The notes below the pieces were generated by a model. It had not been told where the DNA came from. It made no database searches and saw only the letters and a list, made by a program, of their open reading frames with translations. This document shows, piece after piece, positions 14,224 to 21,082 of a stretch of 26,177 nucleotides of DNA. Source of the DNA: Syntrophomonadaceae bacterium (GTDB taxonomy: Bacteria > Bacillota > Syntrophomonadia > Syntrophomonadales > Syntrophomonadaceae). A program made the translations under genes and the position numbers. The stretch is from NCBI GenBank assembly GCA_012840625.1, contig DUSB01000102.1, positions 1 to 26,177 of the forward strand, in the 5' to 3' direction. Each line of letters starts with the position of its first letter. Within the stretch, counting starts at the first letter, position 1.

Positions 14224-15678
14224 TTATCGCAGCTGATAATTGGGAGCCTCTTTGGTGATAACTACATCATGAGGATGGCTTTCCAGTAAACTGGCATTGG
14301 ATATACGAATGAACTGCGTCCTGGTTTTCATTTCTTCAATATTAACCACCCCACAGTAACCCATACCGGCTCGTAATCCTCCTACCAGCTGAAATACAGT
14401 TTCTGCCACGGAGCCCTTATAAGGGGTGCGGCCTTCAATGCCTTCGGGAACCAGTTTTTGTGCCCCCTCTTGGAAATAGCGATCACTGCTTCCATCACTC
14501 ATGGCTCCCAGGGATCCCATTCCCCTGTAAACTTTGTATTTTCGCCCCTGTAGAACGACTTCTTCCCCGGGACTTTCATCGGTTCCAGCCAGCAGATTAC
14601 CCAGCATAACTAAATCTGCTCCCGCAGCGATAGCTTTAGCAATATCCCCGGAATATTTGATTCCTCCATCAGCTATAATGGGGATACCATATTTTTTGGC
14701 TACCGAAGAACAATCAATCACCGCTGTAATCTGAGGCACTCCAATCCCTGCTACAATACGAGTGGTACAAATTGATCCCGGCCCTATGCCAACTTTCACT
14801 GCATCTGCTCCCGCTTTAATCAATGCCTCTGTAGCTTCAGCGGTGGCTACATTTCCTCCAATAAGCTGGGCATCAGGAAACGCTTCTTTAATCCTTTGTA
14901 CCGTATCAATTACATCTTGATGATGACCATGGGCGGTATCTACTACTATAACATCAGCTCCAGCATCCAGGAGCGCTTCCACCCTTTCCATAGTATCGCC
15001 AGATACACCAACCGCTGCCCCGACCACCAATCTTCCTTTTTCATCTTTGGCTGCATGGGGATGTTTTTGGGTTTTTTCAATATCTTTAATGGTAATTAAG
15101 CCATTAAGATTAAAATCTTCATCAACTAGCGGTAGTTTCTCAATCTTATGTTTTCTCAGTATCTGCATAGCTTCATCCATGGTGGTTCCGATAGGGGCCG
15201 TAACCAGTCTTTCACTGGTCATAACATTGCGAATCGGTTGATCAAAATCAGTTTCAAAACGCAGATCACGGTTGGTAATGATTCCTACTAAGCGGGTCCC
15301 CTCCGTTATGGGAACACCAGAAATATGATAATTTTCCATGATTTCCAGCGCATCATAAATTTTATGATCTGGAGATAAAAAGAAAGGATCAGTAATAACT
15401 CCGTGTTCAGAACGCTTGACCCGATCAACCATCCTGGCCTGTTCTTCAATCGACATATTTTTATGAATAATACCAATCCCGCCTTCACGGGCCATAGCAA
15501 TCGCCATTCGTGTCTCAGTAACAGTATCCATCCCAGCACTCATAATCGGTATTTCCAGACGAATTTCCTGGGTTAGATTGGTAGAGGTATCAACATCCCG
15601 GGGCAGCGTTTTTGAATATCCGGGAACCAGCAAAACATCATCAAAGGTGAGACCTTCCTTGCTAAATCGATCAGTCAT
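14224..15678 (-). CDS. guaB: Inosine-5'-monophosphate dehydrogenase
   Basis: Catalyses NAD-dependent oxidation of IMP to XMP, the committed step of GMP synthesis. 484 aa, the usual length. The N-terminal barrel segment has S-A-G-M-D-T-V-T (47-54). Two CBS domains span ~95-205. The catalytic loop G-P-G-S-I-C-T-T-R (299-307) has C304 as nucleophile, and the flap Y-R-G-M-G-S-L-G-A-M is intact. The start has AAAGGAGG 10 nt upstream. A promoter at 15711-15739 and an upstream terminator at 15774-15803 suggest that guaB begins a unit of its own, followed closely by the mgtC-like gene. Confidence 0.97.
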   Translation of the reverse strand: MTDRFSKEGLTFDDVLLVPGYSKTLPRDVDTSTNLTQEIRLEIPIMSAGMDTVTETRMAIAMAREGGIGIIHKNMSIEEQARMVDRVKRSEHGVITDPFFLSPDHKIYDALEIMENYHISGVPITEGTRLVGIITNRDLRFETDFDQPIRNVMTSERLVTAPIGTTMDEAMQILRKHKIEKLPLVDEDFNLNGLITIKDIEKTQKHPHAAKDEKGRLVVGAAVGVSGDTMERVEALLDAGADVIVVDTAHGHHQDVIDTVQRIKEAFPDAQLIGGNVATAEATEALIKAGADAVKVGIGPGSICTTRIVAGIGVPQITAVIDCSSVAKKYGIPIIADGGIKYSGDIAKAIAAGADLVMLGNLLAGTDESPGEEVVLQGRKYKVYRGMGSLGAMSDGSSDRYFQEGAQKLVPEGIEGRTPYKGSVAETVFQLVGGLRAGMGYCGVVNIEEMKTRTQFIRISNASLLESHPHDVVITKEAPNYQLR

Positions 15679-15710
15679 ATCGTTCGGGCCTCCTTTAGAG
15701 AATTTAAACT

Positions 15711-15739
15711 ATCTTATACCATTGTAAACTATTTTTCAA
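15711..15739 (-). promoter_or_regulatory. guaB: Probable SigA promoter of guaB
   Basis: In the minus strand, TTGAAA (15739-15734), a 17-bp spacer, then TAAGAT (15716-15711). It lies 33 nt upstream of the guaB start and downstream of the preceding operon's terminator. No purine riboswitch was recognised in the short leader. Confidence 0.5.
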
Positions 15740-15773
15740 TATTTCCTTCTGGCTGGCTTTGGCTTTGCTCAAT

Positions 15774-15803
15774 AAAAAACATGGCGTCAATGAATACACC
15801 ATG
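15774..15803 (-). terminator. Rho-independent terminator ending the vanW-to-HTH operon
   Basis: In minus-strand RNA, CATGGTG (15803-15797) pairs with CGCCATG (15786-15780), 7 bp with one G-U pair and a 10-nt loop, followed by six T. It lies 58 nt after the small HTH gene. Confidence 0.65.
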
Positions 15804-15860
15804 CTAAGATTCCCTGCCATCCTATTTTCTATGCTTAAAGATTCTACTGCTCCTGTAAAT

Positions 15861-16097
15861 TTAATCTCCCCCTATAACGGAACTGAGACCATAGCGTTCA
15901 AAATAATCCTGCAAACTTTCAATGGTTTGAGTCTTCACCTGAAATTGTTGTGCCATTTCCTCAATGCTTTTTTGATTTTCAATGGCCTGGATAAATTCAT
16001 CAAAATCAATCCCAGCGGCAGCGGTTAATTCACATAGAGAAGGGATACGACTCCAGGGAGGAGTAAAGGATTGTAAAGGTTTATTGCTGCGTTCCAA
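15861..16097 (-). CDS. Small HTH-like protein of unknown function
   Basis: A 78-aa protein starting at TTG (16097-16095) with AAGGAGG 7 nt upstream; no ATG is available. The N-terminal third has P-P-W-S-R-I-P. Residues ~42-65 (K-S-I-E-E-M-A-Q-Q-F-Q-V-K-T-Q-T-I-E-S-L) read as a helix-turn-helix, and the end is Y-G-L-S-S-V-I-G-G-D. Function is unknown; DNA binding is inferred from the HTH pattern alone. It is the last gene before the terminator of the operon containing vanW, dacF, mlpA, dut and ymxH. It could be a regulator of that operon or a sporulation-linked protein. Confidence 0.7.
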   Translation of the reverse strand: MERSNKPLQSFTPPWSRIPSLCELTAAAGIDFDEFIQAIENQKSIEEMAQQFQVKTQTIESLQDYFERYGLSSVIGGD

Positions 16098-16230
16098 GGC
16101 TGCGCCTCCTTATATTTTAACATATATTATATAGATATTATCTCTTTTGCCGCTGCCCCTTATTCCCCTGACTCTTTCCTAAAATTCCCTAACCGGACAA
16201 AGCTTAAATTTAAGATATTTTATGTACCTA

Positions 16231-16500
16231 TTAAAAGGAATGATTTTTCAAACGCATATGGGTCTGGTCCAGATCAACCACAATAACCTCGCGTCCAATT
16301 TTCATTATCGCCTCCCAGGGAATAACTAATTTCTGCCGATCCGCCCAGAAGTTAAGTATATTTCCCCGGTTGGGCAAAATAATGGAAATGATTTTACCGC
16401 TCTCCTGATCGACCAGCAAATCCGACTCCCCCACAATACCCATACGCATACCATCAAAAATATTGACCATCTCTTTGCCTACCAGCTCATTCATCCGCAT
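16231..16500 (-). CDS. ymxH: YlmC/YmxH family PRC-barrel sporulation-associated protein
   Basis: A single PRC-barrel domain of 89 aa. The barrel strands around G-K-I-I-S-I-I-L-P and the closing I-P-W-E-A-I-M-K-I-G-R-E-V-I-V-V-D match the YlmC/YmxH family, conserved in spore formers. The family role is not established; expression during sporulation and a scaffold role are the usual suggestions. The start ATG at 16500 has AGGAGGG 6 nt upstream, and this SD overlaps the dut stop codon (11-nt gap). Its position after mlpA matches Bacillus, where ymxH follows mlpA; dut is inserted between them here. Downstream, 16098-16230 shows nothing I can identify apart from a small A/T palindrome. Confidence 0.85.
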   Translation of the reverse strand: MRMNELVGKEMVNIFDGMRMGIVGESDLLVDQESGKIISIILPNRGNILNFWADRQKLVIPWEAIMKIGREVIVVDLDQTHMRLKNHSF

Positions 16501-16511
16501 ACCAAGCCCTC

Positions 16512-16949
16512 CTATAAACCTGTGTGTCCAAAGCCCCCTGTCCCCCGCCTAGTTTCATCCAAGTCTTCAACTTCAATAAATTGTGGTTGCACAACCCGGG
16601 CGAAAACCATCTGGGCTACACGTTCACCTTTTTTTAATATATACTCTTTGTCCCCCAGGTTTATAACAATGAGCTTGATTTCTCCTCGATAGTCAGCATC
16701 AATGGTACCCGGGCTATTCAAAAGAGTGATACCATGACGAAGAGCCAGACCGCTGCGCGGACGTATCTGTGCCTCACAATCAGGAGGCATAGAAATAGCT
16801 ATGCCAGTAGGAATGAGAGCCCATTTCCCCGGAGCAATGGCTACATCCTCGGCGATAGCAGCATGCAGATCTACTCCGGCAGCAGCGGCACTCATATATT
16901 GAGGTAGCGGAAGATCAAAAGAATGCAGCCGTTTTATAAAAACTTTCAT
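16512..16949 (-). CDS. dut: Deoxyuridine 5'-triphosphate nucleotidohydrolase (dUTPase)
   Basis: Hydrolyses dUTP to dUMP and pyrophosphate, keeping uracil out of DNA and feeding dTMP synthesis; works as a trimer. 145 aa with all five motifs: A-G-V-D-L-H-A (24-30), R-P-R-S-G-L-A-L-R-H-G-I (63-74), G-T-I-D-A-D-Y-R-G-E-I (81-91), G-E-R-V-A-Q-M-V-F (108-116) and R-G-T-G-G-F-G-H-T-G (135-144). A GTG five codons upstream is possible, but the ATG at 16949 has GGGGGG 7 nt upstream. Its ATG overlaps the mlpA stop codon as ATGA, which implies translational coupling. Confidence 0.97.
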   Translation of the reverse strand: MKVFIKRLHSFDLPLPQYMSAAAAGVDLHAAIAEDVAIAPGKWALIPTGIAISMPPDCEAQIRPRSGLALRHGITLLNSPGTIDADYRGEIKLIVINLGDKEYILKKGERVAQMVFARVVQPQFIEVEDLDETRRGTGGFGHTGL

Positions 16950-18223
16950 GAACGTTCCCCCCACCAGTGAATAAATCCATCCTGTACTGCGGGAAGGATT
17001 TTCTGATCCCCTATGGCAGCCATGGATAACTTGTCGGGATTAAGTATTTGCACTGCATAATCATGAACCTTTTTCTCATCCACCGCATAAATCTTTTCAA
17101 TTACGGCTTCAGGGCTAATAATTTCGTCAAACATTAATACGGATTTAGCCAGCCGGCTCATACGATTCATGGCACTTTCCAATCCTAAAAAAATACTAGA
17201 TTTAATCAGTTTTTGGGTACGTTCCACCTCTGCCCTGCTCACACCATGATCAATAATGTCCTGCAGTTCATGATATAAAGCCTCATAAAACTGAAGTACT
17301 TTTCCCTGGCCTGTCCCTATATAAATCGAGAAAATTCCCGTATCAGAGTAGCTGCCGGGAGAAGAAAATACAGAATAGGCCAGGCCCAGCTCTTCACGCA
17401 AACGCTGGAATAAGCGCGAACTCATTCCCCCTCCCAGGATACTGTTCAAGACATTTTGTGTATAGCGATCCTCATCATGATAAGATACACTATTGGTTCC
17501 TATACATATTTGCACCTGTTCGATCTCTTTGGGAACCAGGACTATAAACGGCTCATTAGCCACCGGAATTTTTTTCTCCTGCTGTACCGGGGGAACCTTA
17601 TGCTCGTTCATGATGGTGTTGACTTTATTATAGACCTCCCGGGGATCTACATTCCCGGCCAGAGCTACAATCATGTTGGCGGGTACATAATGCTGCCGAT
17701 AATACTGATAAAGTTGGTCTCTATCCATCTCCGTAATACTATCCATAGTACCTAAAATAGGCATGCCCATAGGGTGACCTTCCCACAACTTACGGGTAAA
17801 AACATCGTGTATCAGGTCATCAGGACTATCCTCATACATATTGATTTCTTCCATGACCACCCCTTTTTCTGTTGCAAAATCCTGCGGGGAAAACTGCGAA
17901 CAAAAGACCATATCAAAGATAATATCCATGGCCTGAATTATATCCTCATCCAGTGTGCGGGCATAGACACAGGTGAATTCCTTGGCCGTAAATGCGTTTA
18001 ACTGGCCGCCCATCCCCTCAAAAGCCTCAGCTATCTGACGTGTATTCATGCGGGGGGTTCCTTTAAACAGCATATGTTCTACGAAATGGCTGGCACCAGC
18101 CAGCTCATTCGGTTCGTTCCTGGATCCAACTTGAATAAACACGCCCAGAGCTGCTGATCGCAGGTAGGGTATATCCTCAACCACCAATCTGGCTCCACTT
18201 TCCAGGGTCCATTTATGAATCAC
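16946..18223 (-). CDS. mlpA: M16 family zinc peptidase (MlpA/YmxG-like)
   Basis: Zinc metallopeptidase related to processing-peptidase beta and insulinase, 425 aa. The inverted zinc motif H-F-V-E-H lies at 46-50 (E49 catalytic), and the third ligand is E126 in E-E-I-N-M-Y-E-D. The C-terminal half is the non-catalytic M16 repeat with the usual R-L-x-x-E-L-G-L-A-Y. No signal peptide, so probably cytosolic. The start is best placed at GTG 18223, which has GGAGG 7 nt upstream; the TTG at 18229 is too close to the SD. In Bacillus the homologue lies in the same pnp-ylxY-mlpA-ymxH order. Confidence 0.93.
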   Translation of the reverse strand: MIHKWTLESGARLVVEDIPYLRSAALGVFIQVGSRNEPNELAGASHFVEHMLFKGTPRMNTRQIAEAFEGMGGQLNAFTAKEFTCVYARTLDEDIIQAMDIIFDMVFCSQFSPQDFATEKGVVMEEINMYEDSPDDLIHDVFTRKLWEGHPMGMPILGTMDSITEMDRDQLYQYYRQHYVPANMIVALAGNVDPREVYNKVNTIMNEHKVPPVQQEKKIPVANEPFIVLVPKEIEQVQICIGTNSVSYHDEDRYTQNVLNSILGGGMSSRLFQRLREELGLAYSVFSSPGSYSDTGIFSIYIGTGQGKVLQFYEALYHELQDIIDHGVSRAEVERTQKLIKSSIFLGLESAMNRMSRLAKSVLMFDEIISPEAVIEKIYAVDEKKVHDYAVQILNPDKLSMAAIGDQKILPAVQDGFIHWWGERS

Positions 18224-18260
18224 AAGCAAACCTCCGTTATTATATTTTGATGAAGAAACT

Positions 18261-19391
18261 TCATTTCTTTCCCGAGTTTAGCAGAAGTCGCAGACTTTTT
18301 CCAATCAAGCCTGGCTCCTTATCAATATTTTCACTGCTGATTAAAGACACGGTATCATACAGGTTATTATTAATGTACAAATCAAGATAGCCTACCGGCT
18401 GACCTTTTTGTATTGGTGCCTGTAACTGGTAATTTACCGTTACTTCCTTTTCAATATTCAAAGCCTGATCCCCCTGCCATATCCATACGCTGCGAGAGGG
18501 AGCTACATCCACCCATTTTCTTTCCGCTCCGGATAGACGGATACTTTTTATACATTCTTTTTCATCCAGGATTTTATGACGCTGACACTGCTTAAACCCG
18601 TAATTAAATAAGCTAATGCAATCACCCGTACGGTTATCTGACTTTAATACCACCGCAATCAGTTTTCTATCCCCACGGCTGGCCGACCCCACCAGACATT
18701 TCCCGGCTTCATTGGCCGTACCTGTTTTTATTCCATCTGCCCCTGGATAGGATGTTATTAATTTATTGGTGTTGTTAAGAGTCATGGGCTGCAGATATCC
18801 CGGGTGCTGAAATTCGACCTGGGCTTTGCCTACCAGGTTTTTAATTTCCGGTTTGGACATGGCATACCGTCCTATCCGAGCCAGATCATAAGCGGTACTA
18901 TAATGGCCCGCATCAGGTAAACCGGAAGAGTTTTTATAAACAGTATTCATAGCTCCAATAGCGAAGGCTTTTTTACTCATCAGCCATGAAAATAAATCTT
19001 CATCCCCGGCTATATGCTCGGCCAGTACCACCGCTGCATCATTTGATGACCTTAGCAGTAAGGCTTTCAGGAGTTCCTGGATTGAAATCGTCTGACCTTC
19101 GCAAAGTCCAATGGTGTATTCTGGTGTACGAGCGGCTTTTTTGCTTACTACCGCCTCTTCAGTTAAATGGCCATATTCGACGGCCAGGATAGCGGTCATC
19201 ATTTTGGTGGTGCTGGCAGCCTGTCTGGGTACGTCAGCATTCTTTCCCAATATAGGCTGTAAACTATCTCCATCCACCAGACAGTAGTATTGGCTGCTCA
19301 AATTAGGAGCAGCCTGAACAGGTAAAGCCGGAAAAACTAATATAAGAAGCAGCACTTCTGATAAAAGTATGCCCCATCTAAGCTTCCTCAT
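18261..19391 (-). CDS. dacF: D-alanyl-D-alanine carboxypeptidase, DacF/PBP5 type
   Basis: Serine-type DD-carboxypeptidase that trims the terminal D-Ala of peptidoglycan stem peptides outside the membrane. 376 aa. A signal peptide ends near residue 28 (V-Q-A-A). Active-site motifs are S60-T-T-K63, S-S-N (115-117) and K-T-G (222-224), followed by a PBP5 C-terminal beta domain and a weakly amphipathic tail (L-I-G-K-S-L-R-L-L-L) likely to attach to the membrane. The symbol is given by type; spore formers carry several paralogues. Its start overlaps the end of the deacetylase gene by 14 nt, with GGGAG 9 nt upstream. Confidence 0.93.
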   Translation of the reverse strand: MRKLRWGILLSEVLLLILVFPALPVQAAPNLSSQYYCLVDGDSLQPILGKNADVPRQAASTTKMMTAILAVEYGHLTEEAVVSKKAARTPEYTIGLCEGQTISIQELLKALLLRSSNDAAVVLAEHIAGDEDLFSWLMSKKAFAIGAMNTVYKNSSGLPDAGHYSTAYDLARIGRYAMSKPEIKNLVGKAQVEFQHPGYLQPMTLNNTNKLITSYPGADGIKTGTANEAGKCLVGSASRGDRKLIAVVLKSDNRTGDCISLFNYGFKQCQRHKILDEKECIKSIRLSGAERKWVDVAPSRSVWIWQGDQALNIEKEVTVNYQLQAPIQKGQPVGYLDLYINNNLYDTVSLISSENIDKEPGLIGKSLRLLLNSGKK

Positions 19392-20121
19392 GTGCAGATT
19401 CTCCCTTATTTACAATAAGATCTTCAATCTTTACCAGACCATATCCATCCGCTTGCAGAGACTGCAGTATGCCTGGAAGTGCTTTGACAGTAGGTTCGGT
19501 AGGATGCATGAGAATGATGGCATCGTTATGAATGCGTTTAAGTACCCGGTCATGGATAGTTTGCGGCGAAGGTCGCTTCCAATCTACTGTATCTACACTC
19601 CACATAATAAAACCATAATTCATATCGCTAACGGCTTTAACTAGGTGATCATCAAATTCACCGTAGGGTGGAGCGAAGTATTTAGTAGAACTACCCGTTA
19701 TGGCGGATATAATTTTATCTGCCTGGCGGATTTCTGCCTGGATCTCTTCCTTATTGAGGCGGTTAAAGTGGCAGTGCCTGTAGCCATGGTTCTGAATGCT
19801 ATGTCCGGCAGCAGACATCTTTTTTAGTAATTCTGGATGTTGCTGGGCCCACTTGCCGGTAACAAAAAAAGTAACCCGCACATCATACTTTTTAAAGCTT
19901 TCCAGCATAGCAGGAATATATTCCTCCCCCCAGTCAACATTAACAGTGATGGCGGCCAGTTTCTTACCGGTATTACCCTGGTAAATCGGCTCATCAAAGC
20001 TTTGCACCTGAATAGTCCTGCTTTGCTGCCATACTCCCAACGACAGGATACCGCAAAAGAAAAACAAAAATGCTGCCATCCCTACTTGGCGCCGCTTCAG
20101 AACCACCCATTTCACTATCAT
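19378..20121 (-). CDS. Polysaccharide deacetylase family protein (YlxY-like)
   Basis: NodB-homology domain protein of 247 aa with an N-terminal membrane anchor (residues ~13-32). Motif 1, normally T-F-D-D-G, is N-V-D-W-G at 61-65, so the second Asp that binds metal is replaced by Trp. Motif 2 keeps both histidines (H112 and H116 in N-H-G-Y-R-H). Motif 3 is A-P-P-Y-G (150-154), and motif 5 has L-M-H-P with H206. The enzyme may have reduced or altered metal binding. Its position after pnp and before mlpA matches Bacillus ylxY. It starts in an ATGA overlap with vanW. Peptidoglycan or a related glycan is the presumed substrate; catalysis is uncertain. Confidence 0.88.
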   Translation of the reverse strand: MIVKWVVLKRRQVGMAAFLFFFCGILSLGVWQQSRTIQVQSFDEPIYQGNTGKKLAAITVNVDWGEEYIPAMLESFKKYDVRVTFFVTGKWAQQHPELLKKMSAAGHSIQNHGYRHCHFNRLNKEEIQAEIRQADKIISAITGSSTKYFAPPYGEFDDHLVKAVSDMNYGFIMWSVDTVDWKRPSPQTIHDRVLKRIHNDAIILMHPTEPTVKALPGILQSLQADGYGLVKIEDLIVNKGESAHEEA

Positions 20122-20942
20122 TCGCCTCCTAAAATCTGAGCCTGTATTTTTCCCCCGTACACAGACATTTTTATGATCACCGGACCCTGACGGTTGTTTT
20201 TAAACTTCATATCTAGATAGCCATAATCTACCGCTGCATCCTTTCCCGTTGGAACATATCCCACCGGACGCGAATGGGGATGCCGTTCTACAATGGTTAA
20301 TCCCGCCTGCAATACAGCATTGTATAAAGTCGACGAAACCTGGCAGACACCACCCCCCAGGCCCATATTCAATCCTCCCTGCAGAATAATAGGTGCTGGT
20401 AGATAACCTTGTTCTGCGGTACGGGGTCCGGTGGTATCATTAAACGAAAAAATCTCATCTGGCCATACAATGGTATGATTAATGGCGCGAGCCGCGGTAT
20501 GAATATTGTTGATTCTAGCCGCACTCCCCTGCAGATAGGTGGAATAGGATCCCAACACTTGGTTAGCAGCCTTCAAGTCATCTGTTTTATAGCAGGTCGG
20601 TGTTTCAATACGAACCAGCTGCACCTCGGTAAACGGTGCCGCGGCCAAAGTATTGGCAATGGTTTTCTGAACATCAATAAAAACCCCCGGCCGGCCGGGA
20701 ACCACTTCCCCGCTCTGTTTATCAAGTGAAGGCTCAACCGGAAGGCGTTGATAGCGAAGGGCCATCTCCTGTACCAGATCATACAGTTCCTCTTCGGTTA
20801 ATCCGGCTACAGGAACACCATGTAAAAGCACTCCTTCTTTGACTCCAAAAAAATGCCTTTCCATTCGATCCAAACAGTTAGAAAGAAAAGCAATACTGAG
20901 AAAAAAAGTCAAAAGAAAAAGGGTTGTGCTGCTCCTTTTCAT
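20118..20942 (-). CDS. VanW family (YoaR-like) cell-wall protein
   Basis: Membrane-anchored extracytoplasmic protein of 274 aa. An N-terminal hydrophobic segment (8-22) is followed by a peptidoglycan-binding-like domain (~45-115) and a VanW domain (~115-265) with the signature G-G-G-V-C-Q-V-S-S-T-L-Y-N at 196-208. VanW proteins occur in vancomycin-resistance clusters and widely in Gram-positive genomes, and their biochemical role is unknown. No vanHAX-type genes are present, so resistance is not implied. The start ATG at 20942 has GAAGGGG 10 nt upstream; the TTG at 20951 lies too close to that SD. A terminator T-tract ends 17 nt before the start. Confidence 0.87.
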   Translation of the reverse strand: MKRSSTTLFLLTFFLSIAFLSNCLDRMERHFFGVKEGVLLHGVPVAGLTEEELYDLVQEMALRYQRLPVEPSLDKQSGEVVPGRPGVFIDVQKTIANTLAAAPFTEVQLVRIETPTCYKTDDLKAANQVLGSYSTYLQGSAARINNIHTAARAINHTIVWPDEIFSFNDTTGPRTAEQGYLPAPIILQGGLNMGLGGGVCQVSSTLYNAVLQAGLTIVERHPHSRPVGYVPTGKDAAVDYGYLDMKFKNNRQGPVIIKMSVYGGKIQAQILGGE

Positions 20943-20959
20943 CGAATACAAACCCCTTC

Positions 20960-21013
20960 AAAAAAAAATACTCACCACCTATCGCTTCTCATTCATTCAT
21001 ATTCGGTAGTGAG
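20960..21013 (-). terminator. Terminator or attenuator immediately upstream of vanW
   Basis: In minus-strand RNA, CTCACTACC (21013-21005) pairs with GGTGGTGAG (20979-20971), 9 bp with one G-U pair and a 25-nt loop, followed by TA and nine T (20968-20960). It lies between pnp and vanW with only 17 nt left before the vanW ATG. Confidence 0.6.
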
Positions 21014-21055
21014 TTCAGCTATTCAATTTTTATGCTTTTTCCAATAAAACACAAA

Positions 21056-21075
21056 TAAACCGGTGACCCGGTTTA
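21056..21075 (-). terminator. Hairpin after pnp
   Basis: A perfect 8-bp stem, TAAACCGG with CCGGTTTA, and a 4-nt loop, 7 nt past the pnp stop. It is followed on the minus strand by TTTGTGTTTTATT. It may be a weak terminator or a 3'-end stabiliser, and is the first of two hairpins before vanW. Confidence 0.55.
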
Positions 21076-21082
21076 CTTATGT

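Noticed and set aside
15759..16028. 89-aa plus-strand open frame near guaB
   Set aside because: It runs opposite the HTH gene and across its terminator; the minus-strand signals explain the region better.
16203..16214. Palindrome CTTAAATTTAAG downstream of ymxH
   Set aside because: A/T-rich palindromes of this length arise easily by chance, and no promoter is associated with it.
20118..20942. VanW as evidence of glycopeptide resistance
   Set aside because: No vanHAX or vanRS homologues are present; VanW-domain proteins are common in Gram-positive core genomes.
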